DNA of 64,000 nucleotides. Source: Polyangiaceae bacterium. GTDB taxonomy: Bacteria > Myxococcota_A > Polyangia > Polyangiales > Polyangiaceae. The DNA is taken from positions 62,001 through 126,000 of the forward strand of contig JADJXL010000020.1 in the NCBI GenBank assembly GCA_016715885.1, in the 5' to 3' direction. Position numbers and translations under genes: made by a program. The notes below the pieces were generated by a model. The model made no database searches. It was not told the origin of the DNA and was given only the letters and a program-made list of their open reading frames with translations. Of the stretch, positions 18,530-27,732 are shown piece by piece (position 1 is the stretch's first letter; each line of letters begins with the position of its first letter).

Positions 18530-19162
18530 TCAAATGGCATCCGCAATGGACGCACTCGAGGCTTCCGATTCCGATCGACGTTTCGACGCCTGTCGCCCCA
18601 CGCCCGCACCATAACGATATGTCAGCTCACCGCCGAGCCATCCGCCTACGCCTACGGCACCCAATGCCAGCACCGCCAATGCGAATCCCGTCCGTCGCGC
18701 TCCCATCCCGCGAGCAATCAGCGATGTCGTGATCAAACCCGCGGCAAGCACATTCGATGCGGCGTGAACGAATGACACACGTCGCGCATTGCCGTGTTGA
18801 TGAGTCCACTCGGCAAGCCCCGCGGCCAACGCCACCCCGGCTCCAACCAATCCGACTCGATAAGACAGGTCCGCCATTCCCGACGACCGGCGATTGCGCC
18901 CGTTCATGCTCGCGATGTCCAGCACGACCCCTGTTGCCCAGGCACCGATGGGAAGCGGAATGATCGCCGGATGCAATGGATGCCCCAGCCACGTCCCCGT
19001 GAGTGCATCATGAATGGCAGGATTGTTCTGCATGAAGTCGCTCACCGGTCGGTGAAGCGCCTGGATCATCCCATCGATCGCGGGCGATTCGTCTTCGATG
19101 ATTTGCAAGAGCCTCGGCGGTTCTGAATTCGTCTTGCCCATGGAGCTGATCGTTTGATTCAT
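18530..19162 (-). CDS. DUF2231 integral membrane protein
   Basis: About 210 residues. A soluble N-terminus precedes LTGTWLGHPLHPAIIPLPIG, the signature of DUF2231 with its G-H-P-L-H-P motif, then three to four membrane helices (VGLVGAGVALAAGLAEW, FVHAASNVLAAGLITTSLIA, TGFALAVLALGAVGVGGWLG). The family has conserved His residues and has been suggested to bind haem or metals, role unknown. ATG 19162 was chosen; a GTG at 19180 would add MHVRAE. It is followed at 3 bases by a lipoprotein gene. Confidence 0.7.
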   Translation of the reverse strand: MNQTISSMGKTNSEPPRLLQIIEDESPAIDGMIQALHRPVSDFMQNNPAIHDALTGTWLGHPLHPAIIPLPIGAWATGVVLDIASMNGRNRRSSGMADLSYRVGLVGAGVALAAGLAEWTHQHGNARRVSFVHAASNVLAAGLITTSLIARGMGARRTGFALAVLALGAVGVGGWLGGELTYRYGAGVGRQASKRRSESEASSASIADAI

Positions 19163-19235
19163 CTCCGCTCGCACATGCACGGCGCGGGCCTGCGCTGGGC
19201 GAGCCAGCGCGCGACCCGAGCCGCAATGGCGTTCC

Positions 19236-19991
19236 TCAGCGGTAGAGTACGAACTTGATGAGCACCTTCGCCGTTATCGTAATTTGGCCCGGGGCGATCG
19301 TCCCAACGGATGTATCCGGTGCCCCTCCAGCCTCGGACACCGTTTGCGCGCCAAGAGGAGCCCACGTCTGTCTTGTCGATTCTTCCACTTCGAGCGGCCA
19401 GCCGACTTTGTGGTTCAGTTTCTTCGCCATCAGTTGCGCCTTTCGCTGAGCGGCTGCAATGGCGAGATCCCGAGCGGCGTCCCGATGCTTCTGCAACTCG
19501 GTCGTCTGGAATTCAATGCCGTCGATGCGATTCGCGCCTGCCTGAAGCGCGCCGATCACCAGATTTTCGAGCTTCGTCAGGTCTTGCAGCTTCACCGTGA
19601 TCGAATTGTGCACGATGTAGCCGATGATTTCGGTGCGGGTCCAGTCCTTGTACATCGGCTCCACGCTGATGTAGCTCGTCTGAATGTCCTTCGCTTCGAT
19701 ACCTAGCTGCTCCATGTGGCGCAGGACCTGCGTCACCTGCGTATCGCTTTGCTGCTTGGCGGTCAAAAGCTCCGTATTGCGAGTTTCGACGCCGAGCTTT
19801 ACGATTGCCTCGTCGGGCGAAACGCGCACTTCCGCATCGCCGGAGACGATGATCGTGCGCTGCGTTTGCGCACTGGCGCGAGTAAACATCGTTTTCATGG
19901 CGACTTGGGATTGGCCTTTGGCATTGGCCAGCCCGGGAACCAAAAGCGCGGCACTGACGGCGAGTGCTGTCAATATCGGAATCCGTTTCAT
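19236..19991 (-). CDS. SIMPL-domain (DUF541) periplasmic protein
   Basis: 251 residues with a cleavable signal peptide (LTALAVSAALLVPGLANA), then the SIMPL/DUF541 domain from ~45 to the end. It shows the opening IIVSGDAEVRVSPDEAIVKLGVETRN, ITVKLQDLTKLENLVIGALQAGANRI and a helix DAARDLAIAAAQRKAQLMAKKL. Bacterial homologues such as YggE reduce oxidative stress by an unknown mechanism. It stands alone, with a leaderless-looking intergenic region on both sides. Confidence 0.8.
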   Translation of the reverse strand: MKRIPILTALAVSAALLVPGLANAKGQSQVAMKTMFTRASAQTQRTIIVSGDAEVRVSPDEAIVKLGVETRNTELLTAKQQSDTQVTQVLRHMEQLGIEAKDIQTSYISVEPMYKDWTRTEIIGYIVHNSITVKLQDLTKLENLVIGALQAGANRIDGIEFQTTELQKHRDAARDLAIAAAQRKAQLMAKKLNHKVGWPLEVEESTRQTWAPLGAQTVSEAGGAPDTSVGTIAPGQITITAKVLIKFVLYR

Positions 19992-20459
19992 GTTCCTGCT
20001 CCTTTTTCGATGCCGCGCGTGGATCGGCGCGCGTTTTTATCGGAGCAGTGCAGACGTTATACCACGGACGAGCGTGCTCGAACGTAACGGGCGGATGGTC
20101 GCTCCGCCCGCATATTCACATGCGCCTCAAGAACCCTTTTCTTGCTTTTCTCGCTGCCAAGGAAACTGTCCTGTCAATTCGACTTCAATAGTCCAGCTCA
20201 AGAACGTCCGAACGAGCACGATGCGTCACACCAGAAGGTGCAAGCCCATCGTCATGGCGAAAGCGTTTTACCTGAGCGAACGACCTCGTGCAAGGCCATC
20301 CATGGACGACGTCGGCGCGCGTCGGCACTTCCTGCGCGACGTGGGCCATCGAGACGACGCCGTTGCAACATCCCTCTACCACTCCGTCGTTGCCCTGTGC
20401 TATACGGGCGCGTCGTGAGCGCTACCTGGTACATCTACAGCCCTTTGCCTCCCACCGCG
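19992..20459. other. Gene-poor stretch, 468 bp
   Basis: Divergent region between the SIMPL gene and the gene at 20460. Open frames run through it on both strands, but none has a ribosome site, a recognisable fold or homology I can name. The promoter of each flanking gene should lie here; I see no clear -35/-10 pair, repeat or hairpin. Confidence 0.4.
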
Positions 20460-21158
20460 ATGACGAAGCTCGAAACTGCTTTCGAGCAGTATTTCGAGGC
20501 GTATGCCGACGTCAACGGCGATGCGCTCGAGGACGACGATGGCGTCCCCGAAGTGGTCGCAGGAGGCTCGATGCCGCCCGCCAAGGAGCTCGAAGCTCTG
20601 TACGCGCACCTCGGGATCCCGCTGCCAAAGGACATCCTGAAACGCTACAAAGCTTGCAAGTCCGTGATGACGCTCGATAGAGCGAGCGACCTGGAAACCG
20701 ACAGCTCGCGCGCATTCGTGTCCATTCTACGGTACTTGCTTGCACGCACGGGTGAAGGTGCGCTCGTAATGCAAAACGACGTGCCGCTCGTGACGGCCGA
20801 AGAGCTGATAACAAAACTTCGCAAAAAGAAGGGGTTGCCAGGGTTCGACGAGGAATCGAATGCGGGCGCTGGGGAAAAACGCAAAGCTCCGGCCGCGCGT
20901 GGGGAAAAGCCGGGTGAAGTGCGTGCGGTTCGCGTGTCGCAAGCGCTGGATGCGCTGATGAACGATCCCGAACTGGCGCTCGATTTGCGCCAAGCATTGC
21001 ACAAAACCCCGAAGCTCGGACAACAATATGCGGCGTTGATCCTTCAAGATGGCGTGATGCCGGATGCGGCAGCGGCAAAAAAGCTGGGGGTTCGCGTGGA
21101 AGCGCTCGCGGAGGCGGCCGATGAGCTCGACGAGATGCTGGGGGAGCTCAGGGATTAA
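20460..21158 (+). CDS. Hypothetical soluble protein
   Basis: 232 residues from ATG 20460 (MTKLETAFEQYFEAYADVNG). Two parts: an N-terminal helical region to ~110 (LRYLLARTGEGALVMQNDVP) and, after a Lys/Ala linker at ~125-150, a helical C-terminal region (VSQALDALMNDPELALDLRQ ... LAEAADELDEMLGELRD). No known domain recognised. A GTG at 20415 in the same frame would add 15 residues. The stop overlaps the stop of the convergent gene 21155-22213 by four bases. Confidence 0.55.
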   Translation: MTKLETAFEQYFEAYADVNGDALEDDDGVPEVVAGGSMPPAKELEALYAHLGIPLPKDILKRYKACKSVMTLDRASDLETDSSRAFVSILRYLLARTGEGALVMQNDVPLVTAEELITKLRKKKGLPGFDEESNAGAGEKRKAPAARGEKPGEVRAVRVSQALDALMNDPELALDLRQALHKTPKLGQQYAALILQDGVMPDAAAAKKLGVRVEALAEAADELDEMLGELRD

Positions 21159-22213
21159 GTTTTCGTCGCTTCCACGCGTTTTTCACGCGCCCAGCCTCGT
21201 TCGAAGCGCATTCGCAGGGCCTCGTCGTCGAGCGATGCTGCAATGGCCGCGGCACGGCGCCGAGCCTCCGCGCCTTCGTGACCTCCCACGATACGCGCGA
21301 GCATGTTCAATGCCATTGCGCGGAGCCTCAAATGACCGCCGTCTCCGGCGTGATCCGCTGCAATGCGCGCAAAGCCGGCAGCTTCATCGGCAAAGCCCTG
21401 TTTCCACCGAGCATACGCAAGGCCATTCGCTCGGCGGCATAGAGCAAATGCGGGTGCGTTTTCCTCTTTGATTGTCCGATAAAGCGCTTCGGCACCGGCG
21501 TGATCCGCCGTTTTGCCGGGGGCAGTGCGGTTTTTCTCGTAGGCGCGTTGATCGATCCAGCGAGCATGAAGGCACGCTTTGTCGTGCGCGGGCATGTCCT
21601 CGGCAAGAAACGGTTCAATGCGGGCGAGCAATGCGGGGACCGCAGCGACGTCCGCACGACTTGCGATGTAGGCTTCGACGAGGAGCAGTTCGATGCGCGC
21701 TTCGGGGGGCGCTTTGGCAAACGACGCGTGCGCTCGGCGGAGGTGCGTTTGGGCGGCGTCGGATTCGTTGGCGCGAAGGGCACAAGTGGAATGGGCGAGG
21801 GCGAGCCAGATGCGGGAAGTTGGAGCGTCGCTGATGGGTGGACGGTCCCATAGGCGGACCAAATCGCGGCAGACGGGGAGGGGGAGGTCATTGAATCGCG
21901 AGTGATACGCGCCCATCCAGCGGGCGCGGGCGTCGACGGCGCCTGGCAGGCCGAATGCTGCGAGGACGCGAGCGCCCCAGGTGCCTCCGTCGAGTTGCCC
22001 GCGGCTTCGCAATCGGCGCAATGCGCGTTCGATGGTTGCAACGTCGTCAGCGTAGCCTCGGAGGGCGGACAGGCGTTCGGCGACGGCGGCGAGCGAGCCG
22101 TGCTTTTCGACGAGCCAGGCGACGTGATCGGCCCATGAAAAGCCCGGATCGGCGCTGCTGCCAGGGTCGAGCTCGGGCTCGTGTCCGGGATCGTGTCCGG
22201 GTGAAGTGGGCAT
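21155..22213 (-). CDS. Hypothetical TPR-like protein
   Basis: 352 residues. The N-terminus (WADHVAWLVEKHGSLAAVAERLSALRGYADDVATIERALRRLRSR) reads like a small helix-turn-helix domain, and the rest is a series of paired helices rich in Ala, Leu and Arg with about 35-residue spacing (AQTHLRRAHASFAKAPPEARIELL, AEALYRTIKEENAPAFALCRRANGLAYARW, AAGFARIAADHAGDGGHLRLRAMALNML), as in TPR solenoids. A regulatory role is inferred from the layout only. Confidence 0.5.
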   Translation of the reverse strand: MPTSPGHDPGHEPELDPGSSADPGFSWADHVAWLVEKHGSLAAVAERLSALRGYADDVATIERALRRLRSRGQLDGGTWGARVLAAFGLPGAVDARARWMGAYHSRFNDLPLPVCRDLVRLWDRPPISDAPTSRIWLALAHSTCALRANESDAAQTHLRRAHASFAKAPPEARIELLLVEAYIASRADVAAVPALLARIEPFLAEDMPAHDKACLHARWIDQRAYEKNRTAPGKTADHAGAEALYRTIKEENAPAFALCRRANGLAYARWKQGFADEAAGFARIAADHAGDGGHLRLRAMALNMLARIVGGHEGAEARRRAAAIAASLDDEALRMRFERGWAREKRVEATKT

Positions 22214-22256
22214 TCTTTACGTATAACAGCAGGACAAAGAACACGGAGCAACGATC

Positions 22257-22823
22257 ATGAACAACAACCCGAACTTTTACTTGGTCATCGATCTCGAGGC
22301 GACCTGCGACGAGAATCACCGCATTCCGCGGGCGCAGACGGAGATCATCGAGATTGGCGCGGTCCTGGTGGACGCGGAGACGCTGACGCCGGTGGACGAG
22401 TTTTCGACGTTCGTCAAGCCGGTGGTTCATTGGAAGATCACGCCGTTTTGCACGCGGCTGACGAGCATCACGCAGGCGGACGTGGACGCGGCGCCGACGT
22501 TCCGCGAGGCGATCACGAAGCTGGGGCGTTTCGTTGGAGGCAAGGACGCTCGGTTTTGCTCGTGGGGCGATTACGATCGCAATCAATTCGAGCGGGACGC
22601 GTCTCGGCATGGAGTGAAGCTGCCCTTTCGGGCGGGGCACTTGAACTTGAAGAAGCGTTTTTCCGAGCAGCTCGGGGAGACCGAATCGTACGGGATGGCG
22701 GGAGCGCTACGGCGGGTAGGGCTGCGGCTCGAGGGGACGCATCACCGAGGGATCGACGATGCGCGGAACATTGCGAGGCTTTTGCCGTGGATCCTGGGAC
22801 GACCGCGGGCGGCACCGAGGTGA
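22257..22823 (+). CDS. DEDDh 3'-5' exonuclease (ERI-1/KapD-like, RNase T superfamily)
   Basis: 188 residues; single exonuclease domain. Exo I is VIDLEATC with Asp and Glu (~12-14), Exo II contains FCSWGDYDRNQF, and Exo III is HHRGIDDARNIARLLPW, giving His and Asp of the DEDDh set; all four metal ligands appear present. The W-K-I-T-x-F-C-T-x-L-T-x-I block is typical of the ERI-1/KapD/exoribonuclease subgroup that trims structured RNA 3' ends. ATG 22257 has GGAG upstream and is divergent from the TPR-like gene. Confidence 0.85.
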   Translation: MNNNPNFYLVIDLEATCDENHRIPRAQTEIIEIGAVLVDAETLTPVDEFSTFVKPVVHWKITPFCTRLTSITQADVDAAPTFREAITKLGRFVGGKDARFCSWGDYDRNQFERDASRHGVKLPFRAGHLNLKKRFSEQLGETESYGMAGALRRVGLRLEGTHHRGIDDARNIARLLPWILGRPRAAPR

Positions 22824-22886
22824 GGGTGTGAAAAGGTGCCGGACGACCCCGGAGCGCGTTGTCCGAAAGCCGTGCCGCCGTTGCGA

Positions 22887-24038
22887 TCACCGCGTGTCGT
22901 TCGAGTCCTGCGACGGCTGCTCATCCGCCTTGCGCAAGACCTCGTCGAGCGATTGCGCGCTGAGCACCCGCATGGCCATCTCCGTGATCTCGCTCGATGC
23001 AGCAGCCTTGACATGAGCAACCGCGTCATCCGGAAGGGACCCGAAACGCCGCTCGAGTTGCAACAGCAGGTTCTTCTCCACCTCTTGTTTGGCCTTGCGT
23101 TCCGCCTCGCGCTGTGCCTCTTGCGCCTTGCGCTCAGCCTCTTGCGCCTTGCGTTCCGCCCGCTCCACCTTCGCTTCGAGCCGCTTCTCTCTCGCCTCAA
23201 AAATCTTCTTCGTCAGTCCTGGGTTGAGGATCTCGTCGATCTCCGGATATCCCGTCAACATGAACTGCGCCGCCATCTTCAACTCCGCTTCGGGAACCTT
23301 CGCTCCAAGCTCAAGATACGTAAAAACGCCCCGCAGGCAAGCATTTCCTTCCTCCCCGCGAAAAAACACACGCAGCTCGTCCTTCATCTTCAACAGCTCA
23401 TCGAGCAACCTCGACGGTTCCCGGACGAACCGAAAACACAGCAACGTCAAGCGAGCTGCAAGCGTGACGGGACGCTGCAACAACGCCTCGGCATCGACTC
23501 GGCTCACGTCGTCCACGACAACCCCATAATCGACCAAATACGGCGCAAACATCCGCGCCAAGTCATCGTCCAGCTTGAAGTAATCTCGAAACCGACACGA
23601 TGACTTCCACCCTCCATCGCCATGATGCAAGATGATCGTCAATATGGGCGGCAATCGCTTGTCCCCACGCCCGATCGGTTGGGCAGCGAATTCTTCCCAT
23701 TTGTCGACCTGATACCGCAATGCTTGAAGCAACGACCACGGCTTGTACCCACTCTCGTGCTCGAACAAAATATGAAACAATGTCTTGCGCCCTCGAACGT
23801 CGACCGAATACAGCACGTCCGAAAAGTCCGAGAGCAAGTCCGTGCCGACAAACTGACTCGATTCCAGTTGCAACGACGACCAGTCGATGACGTCCACCAG
23901 CTCCCGGTCCAGAATGCATCGCAGTTCCGACGCGGTATTCTCCGGTACCGTGAACGTCCGCAGAAAGAGAGCATTGTGCGGCGAAGGCGACGCTTTGCTC
24001 GATCGCTTCGCACGTTTGCGTTTGGCACGGGCACCCAT
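22887..24038 (-). CDS. Rpn family recombination-promoting nuclease (Transposase_31-like)
   Basis: 383 residues. HNALFLRTFTVPENTASELR, then VDWSSLQLESSQFVGTDLLSDFSDVLY is the strongly conserved start of the Rpn/YhgA family; Asp in SDVLYSV and the later FHILFEHES with Glu form the PD-(D/E)xK core (~65-100). A long charged coiled coil (EAKVERAERKAQEAERKAQ, ~285-320) follows, and the end VLSAQSLDEVLRKADEQ is a C-terminal motif found again in the relic at 41056-41139. The RpnA group cuts DNA with Ca2+ stimulation and promotes RecA-independent recombination. It is the only full-length member of this subtype here. Confidence 0.8.
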   Translation of the reverse strand: MGARAKRKRAKRSSKASPSPHNALFLRTFTVPENTASELRCILDRELVDVIDWSSLQLESSQFVGTDLLSDFSDVLYSVDVRGRKTLFHILFEHESGYKPWSLLQALRYQVDKWEEFAAQPIGRGDKRLPPILTIILHHGDGGWKSSCRFRDYFKLDDDLARMFAPYLVDYGVVVDDVSRVDAEALLQRPVTLAARLTLLCFRFVREPSRLLDELLKMKDELRVFFRGEEGNACLRGVFTYLELGAKVPEAELKMAAQFMLTGYPEIDEILNPGLTKKIFEAREKRLEAKVERAERKAQEAERKAQEAQREAERKAKQEVEKNLLLQLERRFGSLPDDAVAHVKAAASSEITEMAMRVLSAQSLDEVLRKADEQPSQDSNDTR

Positions 24039-24224
24039 GGAGTTTGCCCGGACGTCCTGCCAGACAAACTCATCCGATGCAACCCCAAACCGCCCGCCCC
24101 GCTGTCGAGCAGTGGCAAGAGAAATCGCATGGTTCGCCGTATGGCCGATGGTAGACGAACGCTCGACCTCGTGGTGCGAAGACTACCCTTGCATCGAACC
24201 GCGGATCTGCGTTACCGTGAGCCG

Positions 24225-24825
24225 ATGAACGCGCCCACCTCTCCCGATGATCTCCTTCGCGTATGGTTCGGCGAGCCTGGTAGCCCGCCGCTTTCAGCAT
24301 CCAAAAAATGGTTCGCCAAGGACGAAGCATTCGATGGCCTCTTGCGCGATCGGTTCCTCGGGACGCTCGAGGCCGGCGTTCGTGGGGAGCTCGATGCGTG
24401 GAAGTCGATGCCACGCGGGCGCTTGGCGCTCATCATTCTCTTCGATCAGCTCTCCCGCAACATGTTCCGCGGCAGTCCGCGTTCGTTTGCGCAAGACGCG
24501 CTGGCGCTCGCATTGACGCTGGAGGCGCTCGGTGCCGGCGAGGACCGCAGCTTGACGCCCGTCGAGCGATATTTCTTGCTCATGCCATTGATGCATTCGG
24601 AAGACGTCGTGATGCAACGACGATGCGTCGCCGAATTCGGAAAAGCTTTTGGCTGAATCGCCTGACGAATTCAAATCGCTCTTGGCGTCCGCTCTGGATT
24701 ATGCGCAGCGCCACGCGGTCATCGTCGAACGATTCGGCCGCTTTCCGCATCGAAACGCGGTGCTCGGGCGGGAATCCACGGCGGAAGAGAAAGAGTTTCT
24801 TCTGCAACCGGGGTCGTCGTTTTAA
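24225..24825 (+). pseudogene. DUF924 family protein, broken by a +1 frameshift
   Basis: Frame one from ATG 24225 gives MNAPTSPDDLLRVWFGEPGS and the conserved MPRGRLALIILFDQLSRNMF, VERYFLLMPLMHSEDVVMQ, then stops at 24654-24656. The sequel FEKLLAESPDEFKSLLASAL ... YAQRHAVIVERFGRFPHRNA ... GSSF sits one frame over and ends at 24823-24825. Removing one base in the GGAAAA run at 24639-24644 joins the two into a normal-length (~200 residue) DUF924 protein. The two halves carry every conserved motif, so the break is recent or a sequencing error. Family fold resembles TPR-like helices; role unknown. Confidence 0.75.
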
Positions 24826-24838
24826 GGATACTTTTGCA

Positions 24839-25411
24839 ATGATGCTTCGCTCGAAGACGGCACCTGCGTGCTTGACTGCAATGGGCCTATCGCTTGCGCT
24901 CGTCGCGTGCGGGCCGCCCGAAGAGCCCGAAACGCCAGTGACGCCGCCTGGAACGCCGCCTGTTGGAGCTTGGCCTGGCCCTGCACAACCGCCTCAGTAC
25001 ACGCCGCAGCCGTACGTACCGCCGCAGGTGAACCTGCCGCCTCCGCCCACCGAACAAGAATGCCGCGATCGCGCAGCTCGGGCAGCGCCAATAGACACGA
25101 GCGGCGAGACCGACGTGAAGCAGCAATTCAACAAGGTCTTCGGCGCGCACCACGAAACGTTCCGCTGCTGCTTCGATGCGCTCGAAGCGCCGAGCAAGCC
25201 GCTGACGAACGCGAAAGTGACGCTCGCCGTCATCGTCGACGCATCGGGAAAGCTGACGAGCGCCGAGGTCATCTTGGCGGAAAGCGACCCGGTGTCGATG
25301 GGCACGATCAAGTGCATCAAGGACATCGCGGGCATGATCGCGTACCCAGCGCCCGTCAGCGGCGCCCCTGCGGGCTACAAGCGCGTTTTCGACTTCAAAG
25401 CACGCCGATAG
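24839..25411 (+). CDS. Lipoprotein with a TonB/AgmX-like C-terminal domain
   Basis: 190 residues starting MMLRSKTAPACLTAMGLSLA with lipobox LVAC and a Pro-rich linker (PPQYTPQPYVPPQVNLPPPP) to ~75. The C-terminal ~110 residues (RCCFDALEAPSKPLTNAKVTLAVIVDASGKLTSAEVI ... CIKDIAGMIAYPAP) match the TonB-box-like domain that ends many myxobacterial AgmX/PglI gliding proteins and other envelope proteins. It begins 13 bases after the DUF924 frame ends. Function inferred as an envelope accessory only. Confidence 0.6.
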   Translation: MMLRSKTAPACLTAMGLSLALVACGPPEEPETPVTPPGTPPVGAWPGPAQPPQYTPQPYVPPQVNLPPPPTEQECRDRAARAAPIDTSGETDVKQQFNKVFGAHHETFRCCFDALEAPSKPLTNAKVTLAVIVDASGKLTSAEVILAESDPVSMGTIKCIKDIAGMIAYPAPVSGAPAGYKRVFDFKARR

Positions 25412-25472
25412 TCGCCATTTTTTGCGGTGAATAGCCGACGAGCTGCCCCTTGACAGTGCGCCAAGCGGACAC

Positions 25473-25739
25473 ATGTTGGGCGCCTTCATGAGCACTGCGG
25501 CATCGATTCACCTCGCACGAGCCAGCAAAGCAGCCCGCCTCCTGAAAGAGGCTACTTCCGAGGAAGAAGCGGCGCTTTTGCTGGATGCAGGCATGAGCGA
25601 ACTGAACGCAGCCCTTCGCGCAGCTCCCAAGTCAATCGCCGAACGTGTACAACAAGTCGTCAACGACATCGCCAAGCAAATGATGAGCGTCGTACGCGAA
25701 GACGCCCTCGCCGAGGCGCTCGAATCAGCCCAGGCGTAA
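25473..25739 (+). CDS. Small hypothetical helical protein
   Basis: 88 residues (or 83 if ATG 25488 is used): MSTAASIHLARASKAARLLKE, then SEEEAALLLDAGMSELNAAL, then RVQQVVNDIAKQMMSV. The sequence is strongly amphipathic, consistent with a short helical bundle or a regulatory peptide. I do not recognise a family. It is a lone gene upstream of archease, 88 bases apart. Confidence 0.4.
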   Translation: MLGAFMSTAASIHLARASKAARLLKEATSEEEAALLLDAGMSELNAALRAAPKSIAERVQQVVNDIAKQMMSVVREDALAEALESAQA

Positions 25740-25827
25740 CGTCGCACGAACCGCGCATTTCATCTCCTCCCTCCCATCACTCACCCCAGCTTCCGGATCC
25801 AGCGCAACGTCCTCATGTCATTCGCAC

Positions 25828-26238
25828 ATGAGCGGCCATGTTTTCGAAGAGCACACGGGCGAGCTGCGTATGCGCCTCGTCGCACCGACGCTCGAAGGGC
25901 TCTTCGCCGAAGCAGGGCGAGCGCTGGCAGAATTGACGCTCGGCGCAGGTGATCTTCCGTTACCGACAGGTGATCCCGAATTCGTTACGTTACAATCGAC
26001 GGATCGCGACGCATTGCTCGTGGACTGGATTGATGAGCTCATTTTTCGCACGGAAAGATCCGGACGAATCTATGTCGAATTCCAATTCCAGCGCCTGACC
26101 GATAAGACGCTAGGCGCGCTCATCCGAGGCGCCGAGCCGCGCGAGCTGCGCACCGTGGTCAAAGCGGCCACGTTTCATGGGCTCCACATCAAGGAAGACG
26201 CATATGGCTTTTCCTGCACGGTCGTTGTCGACGTCTGA
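25828..26238 (+). CDS. Archease
   Basis: 136 residues starting MSGHVFEEHTGELRMRLVAP. It follows the archease (MTH1598/TM1083) pattern: an N-terminal strand with H-T-G/A-D-like region, LFAEAGRALAELTLG, the acidic DALLVDWIDELIF and the C-terminal VVKAATFHGLHIKEDAYGFSCTVVVDV containing the K-A-x-T-x-H motif. Archease activates RtcB by promoting its guanylation and metal cycling. It overlaps the rtcB start at 26204 by 35 bases, so the two are translationally coupled. Confidence 0.85.
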   Translation: MSGHVFEEHTGELRMRLVAPTLEGLFAEAGRALAELTLGAGDLPLPTGDPEFVTLQSTDRDALLVDWIDELIFRTERSGRIYVEFQFQRLTDKTLGALIRGAEPRELRTVVKAATFHGLHIKEDAYGFSCTVVVDV

Positions 26239-27688
26239 GCCTGAACCAAGCACGACGCGGTATCCGTTCGAGCCGGTCGGGCCGTATTTGTACGAAATTC
26301 CGCGCACGTACCGATCGGACATGCGTGTGCCTGCGCGTGTCGTGGCAGATGCCGAGCAATTGGCGGCCATTGGACAGGATCGCAGCGTCGAGCAGCTCAT
26401 CAACGTCACCACATTGCCCGGCATTTACGGCCAAGCGCTGGGCATGCCCGACATGCACGAGGGATACGGTTTTCCCGTGGGAGGCGTGGCTGCGACCCGC
26501 CTGCCCGATGGAGTCATTTCTCCTGGAGGAATTGGTTTCGACATCAATTGCGGCGTCAGGCTCCTCGTCTCGAACCTTGAAAAAGCTGCCCTGGCCCCGC
26601 ATTTGAATGCGGTCGTTCACGAGCTCAGCCGTAGCGTCCCCACGGGCGCTGGCCGTGCGGGTCGCTTGTCCCTCGATGACGACGCAATGGCCGATCTCTT
26701 GCGTGAGGGCGTGCCGTATCTCATTCGCAAATTCGGGCTGGGGACGGCCGACGATATCGACGTCATCGAATCTCGCGGCTGTTTACCTGGCGCCGATCCA
26801 GCGCACGTCTCCGAGCGAGCGCTGCTGCGCGGTCACGATCAGCTCGGCACCCTGGGCAGTGGAAACCATTTCCTCGAAGTGCAGGTCGTCGACGAAGTAT
26901 TCGACGAAGCAGCCGCAGCGGCGTTTGGCATTGCCTTGGGACGCATCACCGTGCTCATTCATACGGGCTCTCGAGGGCTCGGGCATCAAGTGTGTACGGA
27001 CTTCGTGCGCATTTTGGACCAAGCCATGGGTCGTTTTGGCATCGTATTGCCCGATCGCCAGCTCGCTTGCGCGCCGCTCTCGTCCTCGGAGGGCAAGCGT
27101 TATCTTGCTGCAATGTGCGCAGCGGCCAATTTCGGTTTTTGCAATCGGCAGGTCATCACGGACATCGTGCGCAAAGTGTTCCGCCGGTTTTTCCCGAACG
27201 AGCTGCATTTGGTGTACGACGTCGCCCACAACACCGCAAAAATCGAAAAGTATGGAGGTTTATCGCTGTGTGTTCATCGCAAGGGGGCGACGCGCGCGCT
27301 CGGGCCATCGAGCGTCGAGATTCCGCCGCGATATCGTCGAATTGGCCAGCCTGTTTTCATTCCGGGGAGCATGGGCACGGCGTCGTACGTCCTCGTGGGT
27401 ACGGATGCTTCGGCCGAGATATCGTTCAGCAGCACGTGTCACGGAGCTGGGCGGGTCATGAGTCGAGGGGCGGCCAAGCGGCAGGTTGCTGGTCACGAGC
27501 TTCGTAAGCAGCTCGAAGCGCAGGGCATCGTGGTCAAGTGTCCATCGAATGCGGAGCTGGCCGAGGAGGCGCCGCTTGCGTACAAGGATGTCGATCGGGT
27601 GGTCGACGTGGTGCACGAGGCTGGGATTGCGAAAAAAGTCGCGCCTCCGGCCGCTCGGCGTGCTGAAGGGGTGAGCCGGCCGATTTGA
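26204..27688 (+). CDS. rtcB: RNA-splicing ligase RtcB
   Basis: 494 residues from ATG 26204, with AAGGAAG upstream. It joins 2',3'-cyclic phosphate or 3'-phosphate to 5'-OH RNA ends using GTP and Mn2+. Visible signatures: PDMHEGYGFPVGGVAA, GGIGFDINCGVRLL (metal Cys), LGSGNHFLEVQVV, IHTGSRGLGHQV, VYDVAHNTAKIEKYGG, GSMGTASYVLVG and STCHGAGRVMSR, in which the His of CHGAGR is the guanylylated residue. Length is the family's normal ~480. Archease lies directly upstream, as often with RtcB; together they form an RNA repair or tRNA-maintenance unit. No RtcA or RtcR gene is seen. Confidence 0.95.
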   Translation: MAFPARSLSTSEPEPSTTRYPFEPVGPYLYEIPRTYRSDMRVPARVVADAEQLAAIGQDRSVEQLINVTTLPGIYGQALGMPDMHEGYGFPVGGVAATRLPDGVISPGGIGFDINCGVRLLVSNLEKAALAPHLNAVVHELSRSVPTGAGRAGRLSLDDDAMADLLREGVPYLIRKFGLGTADDIDVIESRGCLPGADPAHVSERALLRGHDQLGTLGSGNHFLEVQVVDEVFDEAAAAAFGIALGRITVLIHTGSRGLGHQVCTDFVRILDQAMGRFGIVLPDRQLACAPLSSSEGKRYLAAMCAAANFGFCNRQVITDIVRKVFRRFFPNELHLVYDVAHNTAKIEKYGGLSLCVHRKGATRALGPSSVEIPPRYRRIGQPVFIPGSMGTASYVLVGTDASAEISFSSTCHGAGRVMSRGAAKRQVAGHELRKQLEAQGIVVKCPSNAELAEEAPLAYKDVDRVVDVVHEAGIAKKVAPPAARRAEGVSRPI

Positions 27689-27732
27689 ATATCGAAACGC
27701 CTGATGTTATTCGTTTCGGATTGCGCGCCGAT

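Noticed and set aside
20142..20459. Upstream extension of the frame of the gene at 20460
   Set aside because: Arg/Pro-rich composition without homology; ATG 20460 or GTG 20415 better mark the start.
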